Shown here: positions 28,475 through 41,200 of the stretch, in pieces
Layout of the letters: every line of letters begins with the position of its first letter
How positions within the stretch are numbered: the stretch's first letter is position 1
From: Liolophura sinensis
Lineage: Eukaryota > Mollusca > Polyplacophora > Chitonida > Chitonidae
Length of the DNA stretch: 64,000 nt
Direction of reading: 5' to 3'
NCBI RefSeq assembly: GCF_032854445.1
Contig: NC_088296.1
Coordinates: 26,777,448-26,841,447, forward strand
The notes under the pieces: model-generated
The model's input: the letters and a program-made list of their open reading frames with translations, nothing else
Told to the model about the DNA's origin: nothing
Database searches by the model: none
Program-made: the position numbers and the translations under genes

Positions 28475-28620
28475 GACAATCACGAATTCGTGAATCACTG
28501 CGACGAATATGTTAATGACAATCACGAATTCGTGAATCACTGTGGCTTAATGTGGTAATGACAATCACGAATTCGTGAATCACTGTGGCGAATATGTTAA
28601 TAACAATCACGAATTCCTTC
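28475..28620 (+). repeat. Three copies of a perfect 14-bp palindrome
   Basis: TCACGAATTCGTGA is its own reverse complement and starts at 28480, 28522 and 28565. A fourth, broken copy (TCACGAATTCCTTC) follows near 28608. The copies sit in a tandem unit of about 42-43 bp. Confidence 0.85.
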
Positions 28621-29121
28621 ATTGTCTCTTACTAATCAACACACTGTACCAGTATGTACATGTAGCTATGACGGACATGTTGATTGCAATCAAGAGCTGC
28701 TGTTAGCACTCACTGGCATTCAAAGTACCGGTATGTCAAAAATAGATATATAGTTTAAAGAATTCGTTAAATCACAGCATCATATAACACAAAGACGATG
28801 AAGATAAGTTGAAAATCACCCACGGAACAGGACGATACTAGAAAGGATGAATGCGAACAACAACGAATCCGTGCGGAAACTATATCCTGATTCGTTATCA
28901 ACTCTTTCAGAAACGAGCACATAAAAAACTCCACCAATCACCGTGTGGTAATCACGAATCCACAAACGTCACGAAATAATTCCGAAAACACAAGATACCT
29001 GTTCTCAATACAAGATTCAGGGGGCTACACTAAACTTCACCGGATTCTCGATCGAGGCTGTAAGTTACAACGATTGTCAGTGCAACACCGTGGAGCTGTC
29101 TCCCCAGGTATCTTTGTATCG
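28621..29121 (-). other. Presumed 3' UTR / downstream flank of the Rab gene
   Basis: No AATAAA is visible on the minus strand in this stretch, so the end of the transcript cannot be placed. Other open frames here overlap the last exon on the wrong strand or lack support. Confidence 0.3.
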
Positions 29122-29202
29122 TCATATACACGGGCATTTGAAGGAGCTTTTTGTCTTCGGCGGTGCGGTAAGTGTGATATCTTTTTGTCTCGACAACGTG
29201 GA
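29122..29202 (-). CDS. Rab gene, last exon with prenylation tail
   Basis: A strong acceptor (TTACTTTCCTTTCAG) opens a 26-codon frame and TGA at 29124-29122, phase 0 as required by the previous donor. The sequence is a typical Rab hypervariable tail: STLSRQKDITLTAPPKTK, then SSFKCPCI. The final four residues CPCI are unusual: two cysteines as in CXC tails, but with an extra Ile. The distance from the previous exon is 5.16 kb, nearly all array. Confidence 0.8.
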   Translation of the reverse strand, partial: STLSRQKDITLTAPPKTKSSFKCPCI

Positions 29203-32200
29203 CTGAAAGGAAAGTAATGACATAATTAGATTTAATAACATACATTTCAATGAACACATGGCGTGAGTTTATCAAAAATATGGCGCCCTGTAAAGCGTTC
29301 TTTATCGCACTTAATTACCGGTAATTCTTAAACCGTCCTTTTTCATATGTTTGAAGGGTTCACACTGAAGTTAAATTTTTATAATTTGCCAACAGATTTT
29401 CATTGAGATTAAAAAGGACTGTGCAGTGTACGATATGTCTACTCATGCTCAAAAGAAACGAATGGCGTTTTATCCACCCGTAGCACTGTTACATTTCGCC
29501 CCGAATCGGGCTGTTAAGCGTACATTACAGACAGGCAGGTATAGAATGTAATTTTTAAAACAGCAATATGCAAAAACACCACAGCTATAGGAAAAAAAAC
29601 AGAAAACCTGTGTGTCAGATAGAGAGAGAAGGGACTGATGTAACGAAAGAAAGATAAAACTGAAGGGAACAACCTACTAAACAGCTTGGACCTCAGTAGC
29701 TTGTGTATGGGTACATGTACACTATTAAACAGTGTCATCAGACCTCATACGTATCTTCATTTCATGTGCATTGCTAAACAGAGTGTCATCAGTTCTCGTA
29801 CGTACTTTCATTTCATGTACATTATTAAACAGAGTGTCATCAGATCTCGTAGGTACTTTCATTTCATGTACATTATTAAACAGAGTGTCATCAGATCTCG
29901 TACGTACTTTCATTTTATGTACATTATTAAACAGCGTGTCATCAGATCTCGTAGGTACTTTCATTTCATGTACATTATTAAACAGAGTGTCATCAGATCT
30001 CGTACGTACTTTCATTTTATGTACATTATTAAACAGAGTGTCATCAGATCTCGTAGGTACTTTCATTTCATGTACATTATTAAACAGAGTGTCATCAGAT
30101 CTCGTAGATACCTTCAATTCATGTGCACTATTAAACAGAGTGTCATCAGATCTCGTACATACCTTCAATTCATGTGCACTATTAAACAGAGTGTCATCAG
30201 ATCTCGTACATATCTCTCAGTTCATGTGCACTATTAAACAGAGTGTCATCAGATCTCGTACATACCTTCAATTCATTGTGCACTATTAAACAGAGTGCCA
30301 TCAGATCTCGTAGATACCTTCAGTTCATGTACACTATTAAACAGAGTGTCATCAGATCTTGTACATATCTCTCAATTTATGTGCACTATTAAACAGAGTG
30401 TCATCAGATCTCGTACATACCTTCAATTCATTGTGCACTATTAAACAGAGTGCCATCAGATCTCGTACATATCTCTCAATTCATGTGCACTATTAAACAG
30501 TGTCATCAGATCTCGTACATACCTTCAATTCATTGTGCACTATTAAACAGAGTGCCATCAGATCTCGTAGATACCTTCAGTTCATGTACACTATTAAACA
30601 GAGTGCCATCAGATCTCGTACATACCTTCAATTCATGTGCACTATTAAACAGTGTCATCAGACCTCGTACATACCTTCAATTCATGTGCACTATTAAACA
30701 GAGTGCCATCAGATCTCGTACATACCTTCAATTCATGTGCACTATTAAACAGTGTCATCAGACCTCGTACATACCTTCAATTCATGTGCACTATTAAACA
30801 GAGTGCCATCAGACCTCGTACATACATTCAATTCATGTGCACTATTAAACAGAGTGCCATCAGACCTCGTACATACCTTCAATTCATGTGCACTATTAAA
30901 CAGAGTGCCATCAGACCTCGTACATACCTTCAATTCATGTGCACTATTAAACAGTGTCATCAGACCTCGTACATACCTTCAATTCATGTGCACTATTAAA
31001 CAGAGTGTCATCAGACCTCGTACATACCTTCAATTCATGTGCACTATTAAACAGAGTGCCATCAGACCTCGTACATACCTTCAATTCATGTGCACTATTA
31101 AACAGAGTGCCATCAGACCTCGTACATACCTTCAATTCATGTGCACTATTAAACAGTGTCATCAGACCTCGTACATACCTTCAATTCATGTGCACTATTA
31201 AACAGAGTGCCATCAGATCTCGTACATACCTTCAATTCATGTGCACTATTAAACAGAGTGCCATCAGACCTCGTACATACCTTCAATTCATGTGCACTAT
31301 TAAACAGTGTCATCAGACCTCGTACATACCTTCAATTCATGTGCACTATTAAACAGAGTGCCATCAGAAGTCGTACATACCTTTAATTCATGTGCACTAT
31401 TAAACAGTGTCATCAGACCTCGTACATACCTTCAATTCATTGTGCACTATTAAACAGAGTGCCATCAGACCTCGTACATACCTTCAATTCATGTGCACTA
31501 TTAAAAAGAGTGCCATCAGATCTCGTACATACCTTCAATTCATGTGCACTATTAAACAGTGTCATCAGACCTCGTACATACCTTCAATTCATGTGCACTA
31601 TTAAACAGAGTGCCATCAGACCTCGTACATACCTTCAATTCATGTGCACTATTAAAAAGAGTGCCATCAGACCTCGTACATACCTTCAATTCATGTGCAC
31701 TATTAAACAGTGTCATCAGATCTCGTACATACCTTCAATTCATGTGCACTATTAAACAGAGTGCCATCAGACCTCGTACATACATTCAATTCATGTGCAC
31801 TATTAAACAGAGTGCCATCAGACCTCGTACATACCTTCAATTCATGTGCACTATTAAACAGAGTGCCATCAGACCTCGTACATACCTTCAATTCATGTGC
31901 ACTATTAAACAGAGTGTCATCAGATCTTGTACATATCTCTCAATTTATGTGCACTATTAAACAGAGTGTCATCAGATCTCGTACATACCTTCAATTCATT
32001 GTGCACTATTAAACAGAGTGCCATCAGATCTCGTACATATCTCTCAATTCATGTGCACTATTAAACAGTGTCATCAGATCTCGTACATACCTTCAATTCA
32101 TTGTGCACTATTAAACAGAGTGCCATCAGATCTCGTAGATACCTTCAGTTCATGTACACTATTAAACAGAGTGCCATCAGATCTCGTACATACCTTCAAT

Positions 32201-35200
32201 TCATGTGCACTATTAAACTGTGTCATCAGACCTCGTACATACCTTCAATTCATGTGCACTATTAAACAGAGTGCCATCAGATCTCGTACATACCTTCAAT
32301 TCATGTGCACTATTAAACAGTGTCATCAGACCTCGTACATACCTTCAATTCATGTGCACTATTAAACAGAGTGCCATCAGACCTCGTACATACATTCAAT
32401 TCATGTGCACTATTAAACAGAGTGCCATCAGACCTCGTACATACCTTCAATTCATGTGCACTATTAAACAGAGTGCCATCAGACCTCGTACATACCTTCA
32501 ATTCATGTGCACTATTAAACAGTGTCATCAGACCTCGTACATACCTTCAATTCATGTGCACTATTAAACAGAGTGCCATCAGACCTCGTACATACCTTCA
32601 ATTCATGTGCACTATTAAACAGAGTGCCATCAGACCTCGTACATACCTTCAATTCATGTGCACTATTAAACAGAGTGCCATCAGACCTCGTACATACCTT
32701 CAATTCATGTGCACTATTAAACAGTGTCATCAGACCTCGTACATACCTTCAATTCATGTGCACTATTAAACAGAGTGCCATCAGATCTCGTACATACCTT
32801 CAATTCATGTGCACTATTAAACAGAGTGCCATCAGACCTCGTACATACCTTCAATTCATGTGCACTATTAAACAGTGTCATCAGACCTCGTACATACCTT
32901 CAATTCATGTGCACTATTAAACAGAGTGCCATCAGAAGTCGTACATACCTTTAATTCATGTGCACTATTAAACAGTGTCATCAGACCTCGTACATACCTT
33001 CAATTCATTGTGCACTATTAAACAGAGTGCCATCAGACCTCGTACATACCTTCAATTCATGTGCACTATTAAAAAGAGTGCCATCAGATCTCGTACATAC
33101 CTTCAATTCATGTGCACTATTAAACAGTGTCATCAGACCTCGTACATACCTTCAATTCATGTGCACTATTAAACAGAGTGCCATCAGACCTCGTACATAC
33201 CTTCAATTCATGTGCACTATTAAACAGAGTGCCATCAGACCTCGTACATACCTTAAATTCATGTGCACTATTAAACAGAGTGTCATCAGATCTCGTACAT
33301 ACCTTCAATTCATGTGCACTATTAAACAGAGTGCCATCAGACCTCGTACATACATTCAATTCATGTGCACTATTAAACAGAGTGCCATCAGACCTCGTAC
33401 ATACCTTCAATTCATGTGCACTATTAAACAGAGTGCCATCAGACCTCGTACATACCTTCAATTCATGTGCACTATTAAACAGTGTCATCAGACCTCGTAC
33501 ATACCTTCAATTCATGTGCACTATTAAACAGAGTGCCATCAGACCTCGTACATACCTTCAATTCATGTGCACTATTAAACAGAGTGCCATCAGACCTCGT
33601 ACATACCTTCAATTCATGTGCACTATTAAACAGAGTGCCATCAGACCTCGTACATACCTTCAATTCATGTGCACTATTAAACAGTGTCATCAGACCTCGT
33701 ACATACCTTCAATTCATGTGCACTATTAAACAGAGTGCCATCAGGCCTCGTACATACCTTCAATTCATGTGCACTATTAAACAGAGTGCCATCAGACCTC
33801 GTACATACCTTCAATTCATGTGCACTATTAAACAGTGTCATCAGACCTCGTACATACCTTCAATTCATGTGCACTATTAAACAGAGTGCCATCAGACCTC
33901 GTACATACCTTTAATTCATGTGCACTATTAAACAGTGTCATCAGACCTCGTACATACCTTCAATTCATTGTGCACTATTAAACAGAGTGCCATCAGACCT
34001 CGTACATACCTTCAATTCATGTGCACTATTAAAAAGAGTGCCATCAGATCTCGTACATACCTTCAATTCATGTGCACTATTAAACAGTGTCATCAGACCT
34101 CGTACATACCTTCAATTCATGTGCACTATTAAACAGAGTGCCATCAGACCTCGTACATACCTTCAATTCATGTGCACTATTAAACAGAGTGCCATCAGAC
34201 CTCGTACATACCTTCAATTCATGTGCACTATTAAACAGTGTCATCAGACCTCGTACATACCTTCAATTCATTGTGCACTATTAAACAGAGTGTCATCAGC
34301 TCTTGTACATATCTCTCAATTCATGTGCACTATTAAACAGACTGTCATCAGATCTCGTACATACCTTTAATTCAAATTTTTCCTTTATCCGTCTGGCTAG
34401 TATAGCTAAAGCCTCATCTACGTTCGTGTTTTCACGACAGCTGATCTCGTGGTATTCAATTTGGTGGAATTCTGCAAACTGACAAAAGAAAAAAAAAACG
34501 AAAATATGAAAAGGTTAGCTTAGTACAAATGTTTACCCAAAGCACTGACAGCGTTGTTTAAGACGTGTTCCCTGGTGTGAACGGACAAAAGGCCGTATGT
34601 CAGTGGTAGAACATACATGTACCATTTGCTAACTACATTTATTACACCTTCGCCAGTCCTCTGCTTTTACTCTCAGTGCTGTAGTATATTATATTCAGAT
34701 AGACACACGTACCACAGATAGCCACACCTACCACAGATAGCCACACCTACCACAGATAGCCACGCCTACCACAGTTGTTTTTCAAACTTTAGTGTTATAA
34801 ACTGGATGATTTCTAGATGATCGCCTTATATGTCTTCAAGCATATAACCAGGCACGAAGAAATGTTTTATCGGGCCGAATGGGCTTCCGTACTTACCTGC
34901 TTAGCTCTTTCTTTACTGACACATCTTTTTGTGCTCAGATCTATTTTATTGCCTACTATCAGTTTACATATGTCTTCTGTGCTGTTCTGAAAGTAAAAGC
35001 GAAAGTGAAAAATATGGAACTATATGCCTGTATGAAACACCCATGCTGTAACCAAAAGGTTCTCAGCCTACATAAGCTTTCTCTTTGAGTTAGAAAACAG
35101 GGCAGAAATTTATGCAAAACACACTGTAAGGGCGAGAGGGTCGTGGTCTATTTGGGGAGCGGACAGTGTCGGAGTGGCTAGAGGTGCTTGTTCATCTTTC

Positions 35201-38200
35201 AATCACTAGGAGACACATGGTGTGGGTTCAAAACCCACCATGGATAGGGACTTTGTATATTACCCCACTGTCACTGTTTGTGTTTGGGGGTGTGGGGGTG
35301 TGGAGGGTCTTCTTCCACTGGAAGACCACTTGTCTTCCGCCAGTATGTTGTGTATATCTGTCCCCACGTGACACATGGAATGATGACCATCCACTGGTCT
35401 GTGGTGTACTCTGCTTTTCCCTGCCTAAAGATCTAGAGCTGACTGCCATTATACAAATGAAAACTTATTCAGTACGGTACAGCTTAATTAAACAACAATG
35501 AAATCAATGAAATAAATATCGTAATAAGGACTGAACGTTAATATAAACTGCTGTTCACCTGTTCTCTCCTTCGCTAAATAGTGCCTAAATGTACCATGCA
35601 CCATCGCAAAGTGATAACCATGGCACAGTAATGGTGACAACAACACAGGCCTATTGTAGGGCAATTAACCATGGCACATTAATGGCGACAACAACACAAG
35701 CCTATATGTAGGGCAATTAACAACGGCACAGTAATGATGACAACAACACAGGCCTTTATGTAGGGCAATTAACCATGGCACAGTAAGGGCGACAACAACA
35801 CAGGCCTATATGTAGCGCAATTAACCATGGCACAGTAATGATGCCAACAACACAGGCCTATATGTAGGGCAATTAACCATGGCACAGTAATGGGGACAAC
35901 AACACAGGCCTTTATGTAGTGCAATTAACCATGGACATTAAGGGCGACAACAACACAGGCCTATATGTAGGGCAATTAACCATGGCACAGTAAGGGCGAC
36001 AACAACACAGGCATATTGTAGGGCAATTAACCATGGCACAGTAAGGGCGACAACAACACAGGGCTATTTGTAGGGCAATTAACCACGGCACAGTAATGGC
36101 GACAACAACACAGGCCTATATGTAGGGCAATTAACCATGGCACAGTAAGGGCGACAACAACACAGGCATATTGTAGGGCAATTAACCATGGCACAGTAAG
36201 GGCGACAACAACACAGGGCTATTTGTAGGGCAATTAACCACGGCACAGTAATGGTGACAAAAACACAGGCCTATATGTAGGGCAATTAACCATGGCACAG
36301 TAATGGTGACAACAACACAGGCCTATATGTAGGGCAATTAACCATGGCACAGTAAGGGCGACAACAACACAGGCCTATATGTAGGGCAATTAACCACGGC
36401 ACAGTAATGGCGACAACAACACAGGCCTATATGTAGGGCAATTAACCATGGCACAGTAAGGGCGACAACAACACAGGCCTATATGTAGCGCAATTAACCA
36501 TGGCATAGTAAGGGCGACTACAACACATTTAACACATAATTGCCTACATGTAACACAAATGTGCCATGTAGGGCAATCGTTCTTGGTATCCATTTCTTAT
36601 AGTAATTTCCAAAGTCTTGTCAGAATTAAACATTCAGTCTTTTAAATGAAATTTTGTTTTAGTTCAGACGTTTGACCCGACTGAAATGCTGTCAAGCCAC
36701 ATGATCTGTCAGAGCATGTAGGGCAGGTAGAAAGAGCCCAGGCACTGGACTATTTTTGGTTTTGTCTCACCTCATTTACATCTCGTAACCAGCGAGGCAA
36801 GCTGCTGAACGAATCCTCATTTGTGACGTCATACATGATAACGATTCCCTATAAATAAGAGCCGTATATATTCAGTGGAAGTCAAATGTATGACAACATA
36901 ATTTAGGCCTAATCTAACAGATTGGTGCAATGACTAGTTGCACAGATATACAGGAAAGAAGCCAAATTCCTATGCTAATACTTTCTTAATAGGCCTACAA
37001 TACATGCACAAAATTAATTATTGTATCCATGCAGAAGATTTTATTTCCTTGAGTGGTGACAATACGTAATTCACGGATTCTCTTAAGCTGTACATTTCGC
37101 GTGAGTCTAATAAACTTCTATAAACTTTACCTATTGTCAAGGCGATGTCCAAACAACTTAAATCAATCACGATCAGCTCACAATGGCGTTCTAAAGTCGA
37201 GGACTCACCGTCAGAATATTCATGGACACATGAATGGCTAATTCCCACCTCCATCTTCATCTTCCCACCTCCACCTTCATTTTCCCACCGCCATAAATCA
37301 GATGTTATTTACGAAACAAGTAATGACAAATCTTATCGACTGGAACTTGCCTGTGGTCATTTGCTGTTTTTATTAATTTATTTATTTATTTATACTGCGG
37401 AGTTATGCTACACATAAGTAAAAAATTGAGTGAAAAATAGCTGTGGAAAAAGCTGTCATCGCGCAGTCTGGTCGTACAGCGTATTCGTGTTGTGGGTTAT
37501 TAACCCTGATAGAGTACTGACCTCTGCTCCCCGGTAGAACCCGGATGTCAGGGTTCTGTATCTCTCCTGTCCCGCTGTGTCCCTGTGGAGAAATAACGGA
37601 ATAGTACATCACGAGGATTGCTTACGCCATACATGTAGGTCCCTGTGGGGAAATAACGGTACAGAACACCACAAGGATTGCTTACGCCATACATGTAAGT
37701 CCCTGTGGAGAAACAACGGTACAGTATATCACGAGGATTGCTTACGCCATACATGTAGGTCCCTGTGGAGAAACAACGGTACAGTATATATCACGAGGAT
37801 TGCTTACGCCATACATGTAGGTCCCTGTGGGGAAATAACGGTACAGAACACCACAAGGATTGCTTACGCCATACATGTAGGTCCCTGTGGAGAAACAACG
37901 GTACAGTATATCACGAGGATTGCTTACGCCATACATGTAGGTCCCTGTGGAGAAACAACGGTACAGTATATCACGAGGATTGCTTACGCCATACATGTAG
38001 GTCCCTGTGGAGAAATAACGGTACAATACTACACAAGGATTGATTACGCCATACATCTAGGTCCCTGTGGAGGAATAACGGTACAATACTACACAAGGAT
38101 TGATTATGCCATACATCTAGGTCCCTGTGGAGAAATAACGGTACAATACTACACAAGGATTGCTTACGCCATACATGTAGGTCCCTGTGGGGGAAAAACG

Positions 38201-41200
38201 GTGCAGTACACCACAAGGATTGCTTACGCCATACATGTAGATGTTTGCTTACTCCATACATNNNNNNNNNNNNNNNNNNNNNNNNNNNNNNNNNNNNNNN
38301 NNNNNNNNNNNNNNNNNNNNNNNNNNNNNNNNNNNNNNNNNNNNNNNNNNNNNNNNNNNNNNNNNNNNNNNNNNNNNNNNNNNNNNNNNNNNNNNNNNNN
38401 NNNNNNNNNNNNNNNNNNNNNNNNNNNNNNNNNNNNNNNNNNNNNNNNNNNNNNNNNNNNNCGATGTGGCGTATTTGGCTGAATCAGTGTCGATGTGGCG
38501 TATATGTCTGAATCAGTGTCGATGTGGCGTATTTGGCTGAATCAGTGTCGATGTGGCGTATATGTCTGAATTAGTGTCGATGTGTCGTATTTGGCTGAAT
38601 CAGTGCCGATGTGGCGTATATGTCTGAATCAGTGTCGATGTGGCGTATTTGGCTGAATCAGTGTCGATGTGGCGTATATGTCTGAATTAGTGTCGATGTG
38701 GCGTATATGTCTGAATCAGTTTCGATGTGGCGTATTTGGTTGAATCAGTGGCCGATGTGGCGTATTTGGCTGAATCAGTGTCGATGTGGCGTATATGTCT
38801 GAATCAGTGTCGATGTGGCGTATTTGGCTGAATCAGTGTCGATGTGGCGTATATGTCTGAATTAGTGTCGATGTGGCGTATTTGGCTGAATCAGTGTCGA
38901 TGTGGCGTATATGTCTGAATCAGTGTCGATGTGGCGTATTTGGCTGAATCAGTGTCGATGTGGCGTATATGTCTGAATCAGTGTCGATGTGGCGTATTTG
39001 GTTGAATCAGTGCCGATGTGGCGTATTTGGCTGAATCAGTGTCGATGTGGCGTATATGTCTAAATCAGTGTCGATGTGGCGTATTTGGCTGAATCAGTGT
39101 CGATGTGGCGTATTTGGCTGAATCAGTGCCGATGTGGCGTATTTGGCTGAATCAGTGCCGATGTGGCGTATTTGACTGAACCAGTGCCGATGTGGGGTAT
39201 ATGTCTGAATCAGTGTCGATGTGGCGTATTTGGCTGAATCGGTGCCGATGTGGGCGTATATGTCTAAATCAGTGTCGATGTGGCGTATTTGGCTGAATCA
39301 GTGCCGATGTGGCGTATATGTCTAAATCAGTGTCGATGTGGCGTATTTGGCTGAATCAGTGCCGATGTGGCGTATATGTCTGAATCAGTGTCGATGTGGC
39401 GTATTTGGCTGAATCAGTGTCGATGTGGAGTATTTGGCTGAATCAGTGTCGATGTGGCGTATATGTCGAAAATCAGTGTCGATGTGGCGTATATGTCAAA
39501 ATCAGTGTCGATGTGGCGTATATGTCAAAATCAGTGTCGATGTGGCGTATTTGGCTGAATCAGTGTCGATGTGGCGTATATGTCTAAATCAGTGTCGATG
39601 TGGCGTATTTGGCTGAATCAGTGTCGATGTGGCGTATTGGCAGAATCAGTGTCGATGTGGCGTATATGTCAAAATCAGTGTCGATGTGGCGTATATGTCA
39701 AACTCAGTGTCGATGTGGCGTATTTGGCAGAATCAGTGTCGATGTGGCGTATATGTCAAAATCAGTGTCGATGTGGCGTATACGTCAAACTCAGTGTCGA
39801 TGTGGCGTATTTGGCAGAATCAGTGTCGATGTGGCGTAAAGATACAATCACTCATACAAAAACTATGTAACGATTTACAGCCCGAATCATTTATGAAAAT
39901 GCATAATCCACACAAATACTATATCAGATTGCCATTTGCACGAAGACACATTTTAAGCCTACCAGTCTGCGATCTTCCCAATGCCATGCAGTTGTTTGTT
40001 GATGTAAGAGTTTTCAGTACACATGTCCTGTCTAAATTTTTCTGGTACATGAAGAATGGGGATGATATGCCCCGGGCACCCACTGCGGTTTACTCCACCC
40101 ACAGCCTTAACTCCTTTGTCAGGAGTCAGTTGACGATGATTGCGTACACTTATCAGTAATTTAAAAGCAAAAAAAGGCTGGTTCATGCGGTTTTCAGCCC
40201 TGAGCGTATACATCTATGCATATAACCCGTATGTCCTGTACATGAAGAAGGGCAGACATGTCCTTCCCACAAATCGGTTTCTTCTGCCGTACTCTTCACA
40301 ACATTATTTATTTATTTGATGGATGATTTACGCCGTACTCAACAATATTTCACTTATACGACAGCGGCCAGCATTATGGTGGGAGAAAACTGGATAGAGC
40401 CCTGGGAAACCTACGACCATCGACAGGTTTCTGGCAGACCTTCCCACGTACCACCGGAGGTGAAGCCAGCATGAGCTGGACTTGAAATCACAGCGATTAC
40501 ATTGGTGAGAGGCTCCTGGGTCATTACTCTGCGCTAGCGCGCTAACCAACTGAACCACGGAGGCCCCCCTTAACAACATTAGTTCCTATACGTGTACATG
40601 TAAAAGCAATGTTCCCGAGAACAGCGTTTAACACCAAAAAAGGAATATATACAAATGTATGTAAATGTTTGTATTAATACAGTAATTATAAACTGATTTT
40701 CCTTCTGAAGTCTTGATCACATTTTTCTAACGTACTGTACGACAAGATGTGGTTTGAAAGTGTAAACATCGTCTATTATATGTGACAGAAACCAGTGTGA
40801 TCAACTATGTTGTGGTAGACGTTTTTGGCATTTTGCTTAGTTGGCTGCAGATTTATATCCAGCAAAAATGTCAGCCCTTTACTGTTTAATAAAAATACAA
40901 GAACTGGTTAAACAGGGACAATGTTATAAATACGTTGGATGCAAAATTGCTTATCTGAGGTTACACGTTCATCGGTTAAAGGTTTAACAAATATTGCCTA
41001 AAATAGATTCGGCTATAACCAAGATTTTTATCTGGAAGAATGATTTTGCGTGGTTTAATGTTCTATCACGCGACCTTGTTTTTACTGTTAAGAGTGCTTG
41101 TCGGTTCGCCGCAACATGCGCAACCTTCCCGCTCATGTAACACGAAGGTAAATGTACCTAGGATATTACTATACAGGGACCACTGATACATACCTGTATT

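Noticed and set aside
29686-34370. Many plus and minus frames with RTYLQFMCTIKQ or HELKVCTRSD repeats
   Set aside because: They come from the 49-51 bp array. Only the exon at 34365-34478 carries real Rab sequence.
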